Position numbers and translations under genes: made by a program. A DNA stretch of 64,000 nt from Spirochaetaceae bacterium (GTDB lineage Bacteria; Myxococcota_A; UBA9160; UBA4427), in NCBI GenBank assembly GCA_020632655.1, contig JACKFD010000001.1, positions 677,945 to 741,944 of the forward strand. The letters run 5' to 3'. Shown here one piece after another: positions 23,863 through 30,822 of this stretch. The notes under the pieces were generated by a model. The model was not told the DNA's origin, did no database searches, and saw nothing but the letters and a program-made list of their open reading frames with translations. Position 1 is the stretch's first letter. Every line of letters begins with the position of its first letter.

Positions 23863-25947
23863 GTGGCGACCGAGCGCGACGACGAGAATCCGTTCCTGCT
23901 GCACGGGGCGCTGCCGCGCTTCGACCGCCTCGAGGCGAGCCTGGTCGAGCCGGCGATCCGTGCGCTGCTCGCCGAGTCCGAGGCGGCGCTCGCCGGGCTC
24001 GAGGCCGATCTCGAGCCGACCTGGTCGGGCCTGGTCGAGCCGCTCGAGTGGATCGGCGATCGGCTCGGCTACGCCTGGGGGCTCGTCGGGCATCTCATGG
24101 GCGTCCGCAACAGCGACGCCCTGCGCGAGGCTCACGCGAAGGTGCAGGGCGACGTGATCGCCTTCGGGCTGCGGCAGGCCCAGAGCCGCCCGATCTACGA
24201 GGGACTCGAGGCACTGCGCGAGGGACCGGGCTTCGCGGCGCTCGACGCGGTCCAGCAGCGCATCGTCGAGAGTCTGCTGCGCGACGCGCGCCATGCCGGC
24301 GTCGGGCTCGGGGCGTCCGAGCGCGCGCGCTTCAACGAGATCCAGACCGAGCTCGGCGAGCTCGCGACACGTTTCGGCAATCACGTGCTCGACGCGACGA
24401 AGACCTGGGCGCACGTCTGTCACGACGAAGCGGAGATGGCCGGTACGCCCGATAGCCTGCGTCAGATCACGGCGCAGAATGCCAGGGAGCACGGCTTTCC
24501 CGAAGCGACGGCGGAGGCCGGACCGTGGCGGCTGACGCTCGATGCGCCGGTCCTGCTGCCCTTCCTCGAGCACGGGCAGCATCGCGGTCTGCGCGAGGCC
24601 CTCTACCGTGCGAACGTGACCCGCGCGAGCTCGGGCGCCCTCGACAACGGCCCGCTCATCGATCGGATCCTCGCGCTGCGGCACGAGATGGCGAGACTGC
24701 TCGGCTTCGAGAGCTACGCGCAGCTCTCGCTCGACGCGAAGATGGCGCCGGACGTGGCGGCGGTGGACGCGCTCCTCGAGCAGCTGCGCGAGGCCTCCTA
24801 CGACGCCGCCGCGCAGGATCTCGAGGACCTGCGCGGCTGGGCGCGGGAGCATGGCCAGGCGGAGCCGATCGCGCTCTGGGACCAGCCCTTCTGGGCGGAG
24901 CGGCTGCGCGAGGCGCGCTTCGACTACGAGGAGGAGGCGCTCAGGCCGTATTTCCCCCTGCCGCGGGTGCTCGAGGGACTCTTCGCCCTGGCCGAGCGAC
25001 TCTTCGGCGTGTCGATCATGGCGGCGGACGGTGAGACGCCGGTCTGGCATCGCGACGTGCGCTTCTTCCGGGTGCGCGACGAGCGGGGGGAGCTCCTCGC
25101 ATCGTTCTACCTCGATCCCTACAGCCGGCCCGGCGACAAGCGCGGCGGGGCCTGGATGGACGAGTGCCTCGGACGGACCCGGCTCGCGGGGGACGATGGC
25201 GTGCGTCGGCCGGTGGCCTATCTCGTCTGCAACCAGACGCCGCCCGTCGGCGATCGCCCCTCGCTCATGACCTTCGACGAGGTGCTCACGCTCTTCCACG
25301 AGTTCGGCCACGGGCTGCAGCACATGCTGACCCGCGTCGACTGTGGCCTCGCCTCGGGCATCCGCAACATCGAGTGGGACGCCGTCGAGCTGCCGAGTCA
25401 GTTCATGGAGAACTGGTGCTACCACCGCGAGACGCTGCTCGGCCTGTCGCGCCACGTCGACACGGGCGAGCCGCTCCCGGACGACGTCTTCGAGAAGATC
25501 CGTGCGGCGCGCACGTTCCGGGCCGGGAGCAACATGTTGCGCCAGCTCTACTTCGCGAGCCTCGATCTCGCGCTGCATCGCGCGGATCCCGCCGCGACCG
25601 GCGAGTCCGTGCTCGACGTGCAGGCGCGGGTGGCGGCGAGGACGACGCTCCTGCCGCCGCTGCCCGAGGACCGCTTCCTCTGCAGCTTCGGGCACATCTT
25701 CGCGGGCGGGTACGCGGCCGGGTACTACAGCTACAAGTGGGCCGAGGTGCTCTCTGCGGACGCCTTCGGCGCGTTCGAGGAGGCCGGGCTCGAGGATCGG
25801 GAGGCGGTGAGCCGGACCGGCCGACGCTTTCGCGAGACCGTGCTCGCACTCGGGGGTGGCACGCCGCCGATGGACGTCTTCGAGCGCTTCCGGGGGCGCG
25901 CGCCGACGCCCGAGGCGTTGCTGCGTCACTCGGGGCTCGCGGCGTGA
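23863..25947 (+). CDS. prlC: M3 family oligopeptidase A
   Basis: Cytoplasmic zinc endopeptidase of 694 aa that degrades short peptides, including cleaved signal peptides. The catalytic motif LFHEFGHGLQHML lies near residues 478-490 (HEFGH zinc histidines and glutamate). The third ligand region follows in DAVELPSQFMENWCY. The C-terminal GHIFAGGYAAGYYSYKWAEVLSAD substrate loop is conserved (Tyr residues near 608-620). Size matches E. coli OpdA (680 aa). The GTG at 23863 is chosen because it follows a G-rich ribosome site and gives the family N-terminus ENPFL. The longer reading from 23659 includes minisatellite-coded residues and is rejected. It overlaps the next gene by 4 nt. Confidence 0.92.
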   Translation: MATERDDENPFLLHGALPRFDRLEASLVEPAIRALLAESEAALAGLEADLEPTWSGLVEPLEWIGDRLGYAWGLVGHLMGVRNSDALREAHAKVQGDVIAFGLRQAQSRPIYEGLEALREGPGFAALDAVQQRIVESLLRDARHAGVGLGASERARFNEIQTELGELATRFGNHVLDATKTWAHVCHDEAEMAGTPDSLRQITAQNAREHGFPEATAEAGPWRLTLDAPVLLPFLEHGQHRGLREALYRANVTRASSGALDNGPLIDRILALRHEMARLLGFESYAQLSLDAKMAPDVAAVDALLEQLREASYDAAAQDLEDLRGWAREHGQAEPIALWDQPFWAERLREARFDYEEEALRPYFPLPRVLEGLFALAERLFGVSIMAADGETPVWHRDVRFFRVRDERGELLASFYLDPYSRPGDKRGGAWMDECLGRTRLAGDDGVRRPVAYLVCNQTPPVGDRPSLMTFDEVLTLFHEFGHGLQHMLTRVDCGLASGIRNIEWDAVELPSQFMENWCYHRETLLGLSRHVDTGEPLPDDVFEKIRAARTFRAGSNMLRQLYFASLDLALHRADPAATGESVLDVQARVAARTTLLPPLPEDRFLCSFGHIFAGGYAAGYYSYKWAEVLSADAFGAFEEAGLEDREAVSRTGRRFRETVLALGGGTPPMDVFERFRGRAPTPEALLRHSGLAA

Positions 25948-26318
25948 GCGGGGCGCGCGCCGGGGCCAAGCGGGGCTGGAGTCCGGTCTACCGCGTCGTG
26001 CGCCGCGTGCCGGAAGGCCGGGTCGCGACCTACGGGCAGGTGGCCGCGATCGCGGGCATGCCCGGCGCCGCGCGTCAGGTCGGCTGGGCGCTCAACGCGC
26101 TCGACGAAGCGGATGACGTACCCTGGCACCGGGTGATCAACGCCCGTGGCGAGGTCAGCGGCCGAGGCGAGCGCGAGATCGAGGGGCTCCAGCGCGCACG
26201 CCTCGAGGCCGAAGGCGTCGTGTTCGATGCACGAGGTCGCGTCGATCTCGGTCGATTCGGCTGGCGCCCACGGACGCGCGCGACGCGACCCGCGATGGCG
26301 GGGAGGGGAGAGGGATGA
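25944..26318 (+). CDS. Alkyltransferase-like protein (ATL), Trp replaces catalytic Cys
   Basis: A 124-aa protein with the MGMT/Ada DNA-binding winged-helix fold: VYRVVRRVPEGRVATYGQVA, GMPGAARQVGWALN and VPWHRVINARGEVS. Active O6-alkylguanine methyltransferases have PCHRV; here residue 61 is tryptophan (PWHRV). This defines ATL proteins such as E. coli YbaZ and yeast Atl1, which bind O6-alkylguanine without repairing it and hand the lesion to nucleotide excision repair. The GTG start overlaps the oligopeptidase stop by 4 nt and the stop overlaps the next gene by 4 nt. The last 20 residues are Arg/Gly-rich. Confidence 0.92.
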   Translation: MSGARAGAKRGWSPVYRVVRRVPEGRVATYGQVAAIAGMPGAARQVGWALNALDEADDVPWHRVINARGEVSGRGEREIEGLQRARLEAEGVVFDARGRVDLGRFGWRPRTRATRPAMAGRGEG

Positions 26319-26551
26319 TCAAGCTCGCGATCGACTTCGAGAACACCAGCCGCGAGTGGTGGGAGAACGGCGGCCAGGCGCTCTGGGACTCGATCACAGA
26401 GGGCTTCGACAACAACGACGTCGCCGTCGACGAGTCGATCGCCCAGTCCTGGCTGGCGGAAGCCGCGCGCATTCCGGGCTGGGAGGGCGGCCCCGATTTC
26501 GCGCCCCATCCGATCTGCCTGAAAGAGGTCGACGAGGACGAGGAGGTTTGA
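26315..26551 (+). CDS. Small acidic protein of unknown function (78 aa)
   Basis: A 78-aa acidic protein (starts MIKLAIDFENTSREWWENGG, ends in a run of Asp/Glu) with no membrane helix or signal. It has several tryptophans, and a central helix-rich region followed by WEGGPDFAPHPICL. I do not recognise a family. It is surely translated: its ATG overlaps the ATL stop (ATGA), an AGGGGAGAGGG ribosome site lies just upstream, and its own stop overlaps the next start (TTGA). Sitting between a DNA-lesion sensor and a tRNA end-maturation enzyme gives no clear functional hint. Confidence 0.8.
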   Translation: MIKLAIDFENTSREWWENGGQALWDSITEGFDNNDVAVDESIAQSWLAEAARIPGWEGGPDFAPHPICLKEVDEDEEV

Positions 26552-28020
26552 CCGAGGGCCCGGAGGCCTGGGCGCCTCTCGATACCTCGGCGCCGCGTGG
26601 CTGGGCCGTGCCGGACGTGCTCGAGTCCCTCGCGCGTGGGATCGCCGAGGTGGGAGGGCGTGCGCTCGTCGTCGGTGGCGCCGTGCGGGATCGGTTGCTC
26701 GGACGGCCGGGGCACGACCTCGATCTGGAGGTCTTCGGGCTCGACGAAGCGACCCTCGGTGACGCGCTCGGGGAGTTCGGGCTCGTGGGCCCGGTCGGTC
26801 GTCAGTTCGCGACATGGCGCGATGCGCGCAGCGGCCTGGACGTGGCGCTGCCCCGGGGCTCGAACGAAGCGTCCGGTGCCTCGCTCGATGCGGCCTTCCG
26901 CGAGGCCAGCCGGCATCGCGACCTCACGGTCGACGCGATCGGCTGGGACCCGCTCGAAGGACGACTGCTCGATCCCTGGCGCGGCATCCGCGATCTCGAG
27001 CAACGACGGCTGCGCGCCGTCGACCGCACGACCTTCGGCGCGGATCCGCTGCGCGTGCTGCGCGTCGCGCGCCTCGCCGCCTCGCTCGAGGCGGAGGTCG
27101 ATCCCGTGCTCGAGCGGCTCTGCGCGACGATCGATCTCGCAGCCCTGCCCGTCGAGCGCGTCGCCGGCGAGCTGCTGCGCATGCTCGTCGGTCCACGCGC
27201 GCCCTCGCGCGCCTTCCGGGTCCTTTCGCGGATGGGGCAGCTCGAGGTCTTCGCGCCGCTGCCCCCGCTGCGGGGCGTGCCGCAGGATCCAGAGTGGCAT
27301 CCGGAGGGCGACGTCTGGACGCATACGCTGCTCTGCCTCGATCGGGCGGCGGAGCTCGGGCGGGGACTGGTCCCCGAGGAGCGCACGGTCCTCCTGCTCG
27401 CCGTCCTCTGTCACGACCTCGGCAAGCCCGCCACGACCCGCGTCGAGGGTGGGCGGATCCGATCCCTCGGACACGAGGGGGAGAGCGCGCGACGGACGAC
27501 GGAGTGGCTCGAGGCGCTGCGGCTCTCCGAACGACGGATCCGCGCCGTGACTGCGCTCGTGGCGCACCATCTGGCCCCGGTGCTGCTCGTCGCGCAGGAC
27601 GCCGGCCCGAGGGCCTATCGACGGCTGGCCCGGCGGCTGGCGGAGGCGGACGTCTCGATCGTGTCGCTCGAGCGCGTGGCGCGGGCGGACCATTGGGGGC
27701 GCACGACGCCAGATGCGGCGGACCGGCGCTTCGTCGCGGGGGATCGTTTCCTGGCTGCCGCCGAGGCCGCCTCGGTGCGGCAGGGGATCGGTCGGGACGT
27801 CGTGTCGGCGCGGGCGCTGATGCGGCGCGGCGTGGCGGCCGGACCGGAGCTGGGTCGACTGCTGGCGCGCTGTCGCGAGATCCAGGACGAGACGGGCTGG
27901 GCCGACCCGGAGCGGATCATCGTGCGGGCCCTCCGCGAGTCGTCCGCCGACGACGGCGCGGCCGACGGCTCGCGTGCACCTTGCGGCTCGGGACCGACCG
28001 ACGAGCCGGCCGACGCCTAA
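26548..28020 (+). CDS. cca: tRNA nucleotidyltransferase with HD domain (CCA-adding family)
   Basis: Class II nucleotidyltransferase of 490 aa. The head has VVGGAVRDRLLG (residues 41-52) with catalytic aspartates in HDLDLEVFG (57 and 59). ASRHRDLTVDAIGWDP (motif equivalent of RRDFTINA) and the neck RVLRVARLAASLE follow. A central HD phosphohydrolase domain (EGDVWTHTLLCLD then VLCHDLGKPATT near 288-298) resembles that of E. coli CCA. The TTG start is preferred because it overlaps the upstream stop (TTGA) and has AGGAGG at ideal spacing. It is the second family member in this window. Whether it adds CCA, only CC or only A cannot be read from sequence by eye. The stop is convergent with the next gene (4-nt overlap). 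Confidence 0.9.
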   Translation: MTEGPEAWAPLDTSAPRGWAVPDVLESLARGIAEVGGRALVVGGAVRDRLLGRPGHDLDLEVFGLDEATLGDALGEFGLVGPVGRQFATWRDARSGLDVALPRGSNEASGASLDAAFREASRHRDLTVDAIGWDPLEGRLLDPWRGIRDLEQRRLRAVDRTTFGADPLRVLRVARLAASLEAEVDPVLERLCATIDLAALPVERVAGELLRMLVGPRAPSRAFRVLSRMGQLEVFAPLPPLRGVPQDPEWHPEGDVWTHTLLCLDRAAELGRGLVPEERTVLLLAVLCHDLGKPATTRVEGGRIRSLGHEGESARRTTEWLEALRLSERRIRAVTALVAHHLAPVLLVAQDAGPRAYRRLARRLAEADVSIVSLERVARADHWGRTTPDAADRRFVAGDRFLAAAEAASVRQGIGRDVVSARALMRRGVAAGPELGRLLARCREIQDETGWADPERIIVRALRESSADDGAADGSRAPCGSGPTDEPADA

Positions 28021-28229
28021 CGAGGGCGTAGCAGCCGCGCACGGGTCGGATCTCCGGGCCTCCGGACGAAGAGCCGGCACGGCTCGCCCGAGGAGGCCAG
28101 TACGACCTCCGAGGGCAGGTCCGCGGACTTGAACTCGTAGGCGCGGCAGCCCCGTGGCTGGTCCGGCTGCCACGTCACGAAATAATGCTCGCAGTGCAGG
28201 CAGTCGGGACGTTCCGGTCGCGCGGCCAT
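28017..28229 (-). CDS. Small cysteine-containing conserved protein (70 aa)
   Basis: A 70-aa protein with CLHCEHYFVTWQPDQPRGCR followed by YEFKS and a later Cys in GEPCRLF. The four-cysteine pattern (C-x2-C...C...C) with CRAYEFKS matches a family of short proteins common in deltaproteobacteria that databases often mislabel as uracil-DNA glycosylase. Metal binding is likely but function is unknown. It converges on the cca gene (stop codons overlap by 3 nt) and lies 20 nt downstream of the MBL hydrolase on the same strand, probably co-transcribed. Confidence 0.8.
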   Translation of the reverse strand: MAARPERPDCLHCEHYFVTWQPDQPRGCRAYEFKSADLPSEVVLASSGEPCRLFVRRPGDPTRARLLRPR

Positions 28230-28249
28230 GCGGCGCTCCGCTCGCTCGC

Positions 28250-29185
28250 TCAGCGCGAGAGCTCGGCCATCCGCTCGAAGATCTCGAGCGGGCCCGGGGG
28301 CGGGGAGTCGTCGCCGAACTCGCGATAGAGCGTCTGCACGTTCACGGCGATGCGCTCCGAGTCGAGCCAGGCCGAGTAGTCGCCGAGGGCGATGTCGAAG
28401 GCGGCGTCCCGGGCGGAGAGGCCCGCGTCGAAGCGTTTGCGGGTCTCGTCGCGCACGAAGACGAGGTAGTCGCGCACGGCGAGCGCGCCGCGCACGTCCG
28501 TCAGCGGGCCGTGTCCGGGCACGATCACGTCGGGCGCAAGAGCGGCGATCTTCTCGCACGCGTCGATCCAGTTGGCGATCGGTCCTTCCCACATGATCGG
28601 CGTGCCGTCGATGAAGAGGATGTCCCCCGTGAAGACGGCCCGGGCCTCGGGGACGTGGACGATCACGTCGCCTCGCGTATGCGCGGGCCCGACCTCGATC
28701 AGCTCCACACGCCGGGGGCCGACGTCGAGCTCGAGACGCTTCTCGAAGGTCTCGGTCGGCGGGGTCAGTCGGATGCCCTCGAACTGGTAGGCGCCGAAGG
28801 CCCGTCTCAGGAAGTCGCCCGCCGCGCCCATCTGGTCGGCACCTGCGACCATCCCGGCCATCATCTCGGGGGTGACCTCGTGCATCTCCTCGGCGGTCGC
28901 GCGGGAGGCGAGGATGCGAGCGCCCTCGACCAGCTGGTTGCCGAAGCAGTGGTCCCCGTTGGCGTGGGTGTTGACCAGCGTGTCGATCCGGCGGGCGGCG
29001 GGCGTCGCGCGGGCCATGGCGTCGAGCATCCGCTGCGTCCGGGGAAGGTCGTAGAGGGTGTCGACGAGCAGGCTCTGCTCGTCGCCCGTGACCAGCCCGG
29101 CGTTGCTCAGGCCCCAGGATCCGTCCGGTTGGATCCACGCGAAGAGGCCGGCGCCCAGGTCTTCCAGTCGCGCATCGTCCCGCAT
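28250..29185 (-). CDS. MBL-fold metallo-hydrolase
   Basis: Metallo-beta-lactamase-fold hydrolase of 311 aa without a signal peptide. The core motif reads THANGDHCFGN, residues 73-83: His74, Asn76, Asp78 and His79. The second position of the usual HxHxDH is Asn instead of His. Other metal sites are GPAHTRGD (about residue 165), TGDILFIDG and VPGHGPLTD, the last near residue 222. The THANGDHxxGN variant is a recognised sub-group of MBL hydrolases, not a mutation in this strain alone. Substrate unknown; possibly an ester or thioester. It starts with a GGAGGGG ribosome site and is divergent from the M41-like gene across 162 bp. Confidence 0.9.
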   Translation of the reverse strand: MRDDARLEDLGAGLFAWIQPDGSWGLSNAGLVTGDEQSLLVDTLYDLPRTQRMLDAMARATPAARRIDTLVNTHANGDHCFGNQLVEGARILASRATAEEMHEVTPEMMAGMVAGADQMGAAGDFLRRAFGAYQFEGIRLTPPTETFEKRLELDVGPRRVELIEVGPAHTRGDVIVHVPEARAVFTGDILFIDGTPIMWEGPIANWIDACEKIAALAPDVIVPGHGPLTDVRGALAVRDYLVFVRDETRKRFDAGLSARDAAFDIALGDYSAWLDSERIAVNVQTLYREFGDDSPPPGPLEIFERMAELSR

Positions 29186-29347
29186 GGCCCCTCCGGATCG
29201 TGACGAGCCGGCAGGGTCGCACAGTCGCGCGGGGGCCGCCGCCCGACGCGTCCGCAGGACGACCGCCTGCCTCGCTGGAATCCCTCAACTTTTTCCGCGA
29301 GCCGCCGAAGAGGCATGGACGCTGCGGGCTCAGCCAGAGGGGAGTGA

Positions 29348-29929
29348 ATGTCGACGAATGCACTGGCACGAGTGGCCTACCGGGAGGCCGGTCGCGCCAC
29401 CATCTGCGAGATCCTCTACGGACCCAACGTGCTGAAGCACGCCGTCATCGACCCGGTCAACGGAGACGGCGAGGTCGTCACCTTCTCCGGTCTACCCCTC
29501 CCCATCGACTGTCGTCCGCCGGCGGGACGCCGCCGGGGCGAGCAGGTCGGCGTCGTGCCCGAGAAGCTCGTCGATGCCCATGGCGTCTTCGCCTACGCGG
29601 GCATCGCCGCCGAACGACTGGCGCTGCGTCGCGGGCGTTTCGCGGGCGCCGATCTCGAGGTCGAGCTGGCCTGGGGTCGATGGGCGGGCGCGGCGCGACG
29701 CGGGCGCGAGGAGCTGGCGCGGATCGCGAAGCTGCTCGGCCTCAGCCGACCCGTCGAAGAGTTCTACGCCGCCTACTGCGAAGAGGCGGAGCGTCTGCTC
29801 GATCCGGTCTGGAGCACGGTCGAGGAGCTGGCCGAGGCGCTCGTCGAGCGTCGCGAGCTGAAGGGCCACCACGTCGACCGCATGGTGCACGGCGAGGACG
29901 TGCTCGAGCGACCGGCGCCGCCGATCTAG
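29348..29929 (+). CDS. Stand-alone FtsH-peptidase-like (M41) protein, zinc ligands lost
   Basis: A 193-aa protein aligning by eye with the peptidase domain of FtsH but with no AAA domain or membrane helix. VAYREAGRATICEILYG at residues 9-25 sits where FtsH has AYHEAGHA: both zinc histidines are Arg (residues 12 and 16), while Glu13 remains. AYAGIAAERL matches the family GGRAAEEL helix, and AGADLEVE (Asp102) matches the third-ligand SNDLExAT region. The C-terminal STVEELAEALVERRELKGHHVDRMV matches the end helices of FtsH. Zinc-dependent proteolysis is therefore unlikely; a regulator or pseudo-protease role is inference. ATG preceded by GAGGGGAG. A terminator follows. Confidence 0.7.
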   Translation: MSTNALARVAYREAGRATICEILYGPNVLKHAVIDPVNGDGEVVTFSGLPLPIDCRPPAGRRRGEQVGVVPEKLVDAHGVFAYAGIAAERLALRRGRFAGADLEVELAWGRWAGAARRGREELARIAKLLGLSRPVEEFYAAYCEEAERLLDPVWSTVEELAEALVERRELKGHHVDRMVHGEDVLERPAPPI

Positions 29930-29985
29930 ACCTTCGCGAGCGAGCGGGGGGACGACGTCCTTCCCGCTCGGCACCCGATACGACG

Positions 29986-30022
29986 AGGGCCGCCCTCCAT
30001 CGAGGAGGGCGGCCCTTTGCGT
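29986..30022. terminator. Bidirectional intrinsic terminator
   Basis: Perfect 13-bp stem: AGGGCCGCCCTCC (29986-29998) pairs with 30004-30016 around a 5-nt loop (ATCGA). TTGCGTTG follows on the + strand. It sits between convergent genes (M41-like + and response regulator -), so it probably ends both transcripts. The clearest intrinsic terminator in the window. Confidence 0.85.
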
Positions 30023-30061
30023 TGCTTGCCCCGGTTTCCCGGGGCCCACCCGGCGATCGCC

Positions 30062-30703
30062 CTACGGCTCGACCAGGCCAGCGCGGATCGCGAAGCGGAC
30101 GAGTCCCGACACCTTGTGGATGTCGAGCTTCTCCATCAGGTTCGAACGATGCGAGTCGATCGTCTTGAGCGACACGCCGAGCTCCGAGGCGATCTCCTTC
30201 GAGGAGAGTCCCTCGGCGATCAGCTTGAGCACCTCGCGCTCGCGCTCCGTGAGCATCGACACGCCCTGCGGCCCCGCGTCCCCCGGTCGCGCGATCGCGT
30301 CCACCACCTGCTGGGTGATCGCGGGCGACAGGTACGAGGCCCCGGCGCGCACGGCATCGATCGCGTTGTGCACGTCCTTGCTCGCGGAGTTCTTGACGAC
30401 GTATCCCGAGGCCCCGGCGCGCAGGACCTCCTCGACGTAGGCCCGGCTCTCGTGCATCGAGAGCACGAGGATCTTGCTCTGACAGCCGGCCTTGCCGAGC
30501 TGGCGCGTCGCATCGATCCCCGACAGTCGCGGCATGTTGATGTCCATCAGGACCACGTCCGGACGCTTCTCGAGCACCAGCGCCACGGCCTCCTCGCCGT
30601 TCGCCGCCTCACCGATGACGGTGAAGTCCTCACGGCTCTCCAGCAGACGGATGAGACCCTCCCGTACGATCTTGTGATCGTCGGCGACCACGATACTGAC
30701 CAT
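30062..30703 (-). CDS. NarL/FixJ-family response regulator (orphan)
   Basis: Two-domain transcription regulator of 213 aa. The receiver domain begins MVSIVVADDHKIVREGL. It has the acidic pair DD (8-9), phospho-acceptor Asp54 in VVLMDINMP, Ser in LVLSMHES and Lys in YVVKNSASK. The LuxR-type helix-turn-helix follows near residues 145-205 (LTEREREVLKLIAEGLSSKE, then VKTIDSHRSNLMEKL-like helix). The ATG at 30703 has an AGGGGGG ribosome site and fits the receiver N-terminus. A 77-residue extension upstream is rejected. No sensor kinase is encoded nearby, so its input and regulon are unknown. Transcription likely ends at the 29986 terminator. Confidence 0.93.
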   Translation of the reverse strand: MVSIVVADDHKIVREGLIRLLESREDFTVIGEAANGEEAVALVLEKRPDVVLMDINMPRLSGIDATRQLGKAGCQSKILVLSMHESRAYVEEVLRAGASGYVVKNSASKDVHNAIDAVRAGASYLSPAITQQVVDAIARPGDAGPQGVSMLTEREREVLKLIAEGLSSKEIASELGVSLKTIDSHRSNLMEKLDIHKVSGLVRFAIRAGLVEP

Positions 30704-30780
30704 CTCGACCCCCCTATGAACCATCGAATCGGGATCGGTAGGGTAGGCGGGCGGCTCCCGAGAGGAATCGGGGGAAAGCC

Positions 30781-30804
30781 GCAGTTTTGCTGTCCGAAAA
30801 CCGC
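30781..30804. promoter_or_regulatory. Dyad upstream of response regulator
   Basis: GCAGTTTT (30781-30788) and AAAACCGC (30797-30804) form an inverted repeat with one mismatch around 8 nt, unusually AT-rich for this genome. It lies about 78-101 nt upstream of the regulator start, between it and the end of the PEGA gene on the same strand. It could be a regulator binding site (for example autoregulation) or a weak stem ending the upstream transcript. Confidence 0.3.
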
Positions 30805-30822
30805 ATGGTGGGGACGGACGAC

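Noticed and set aside
21547..25929. 1460-codon open frame on the minus strand
   Set aside because: It runs antisense through the symporter and peptidase genes with low-complexity Arg/His/Glu-rich translation; a by-product of high GC third positions.
28017..28229. Uracil-DNA glycosylase
   Set aside because: A 70-aa protein cannot hold that enzyme; the common database label is a known mis-annotation.
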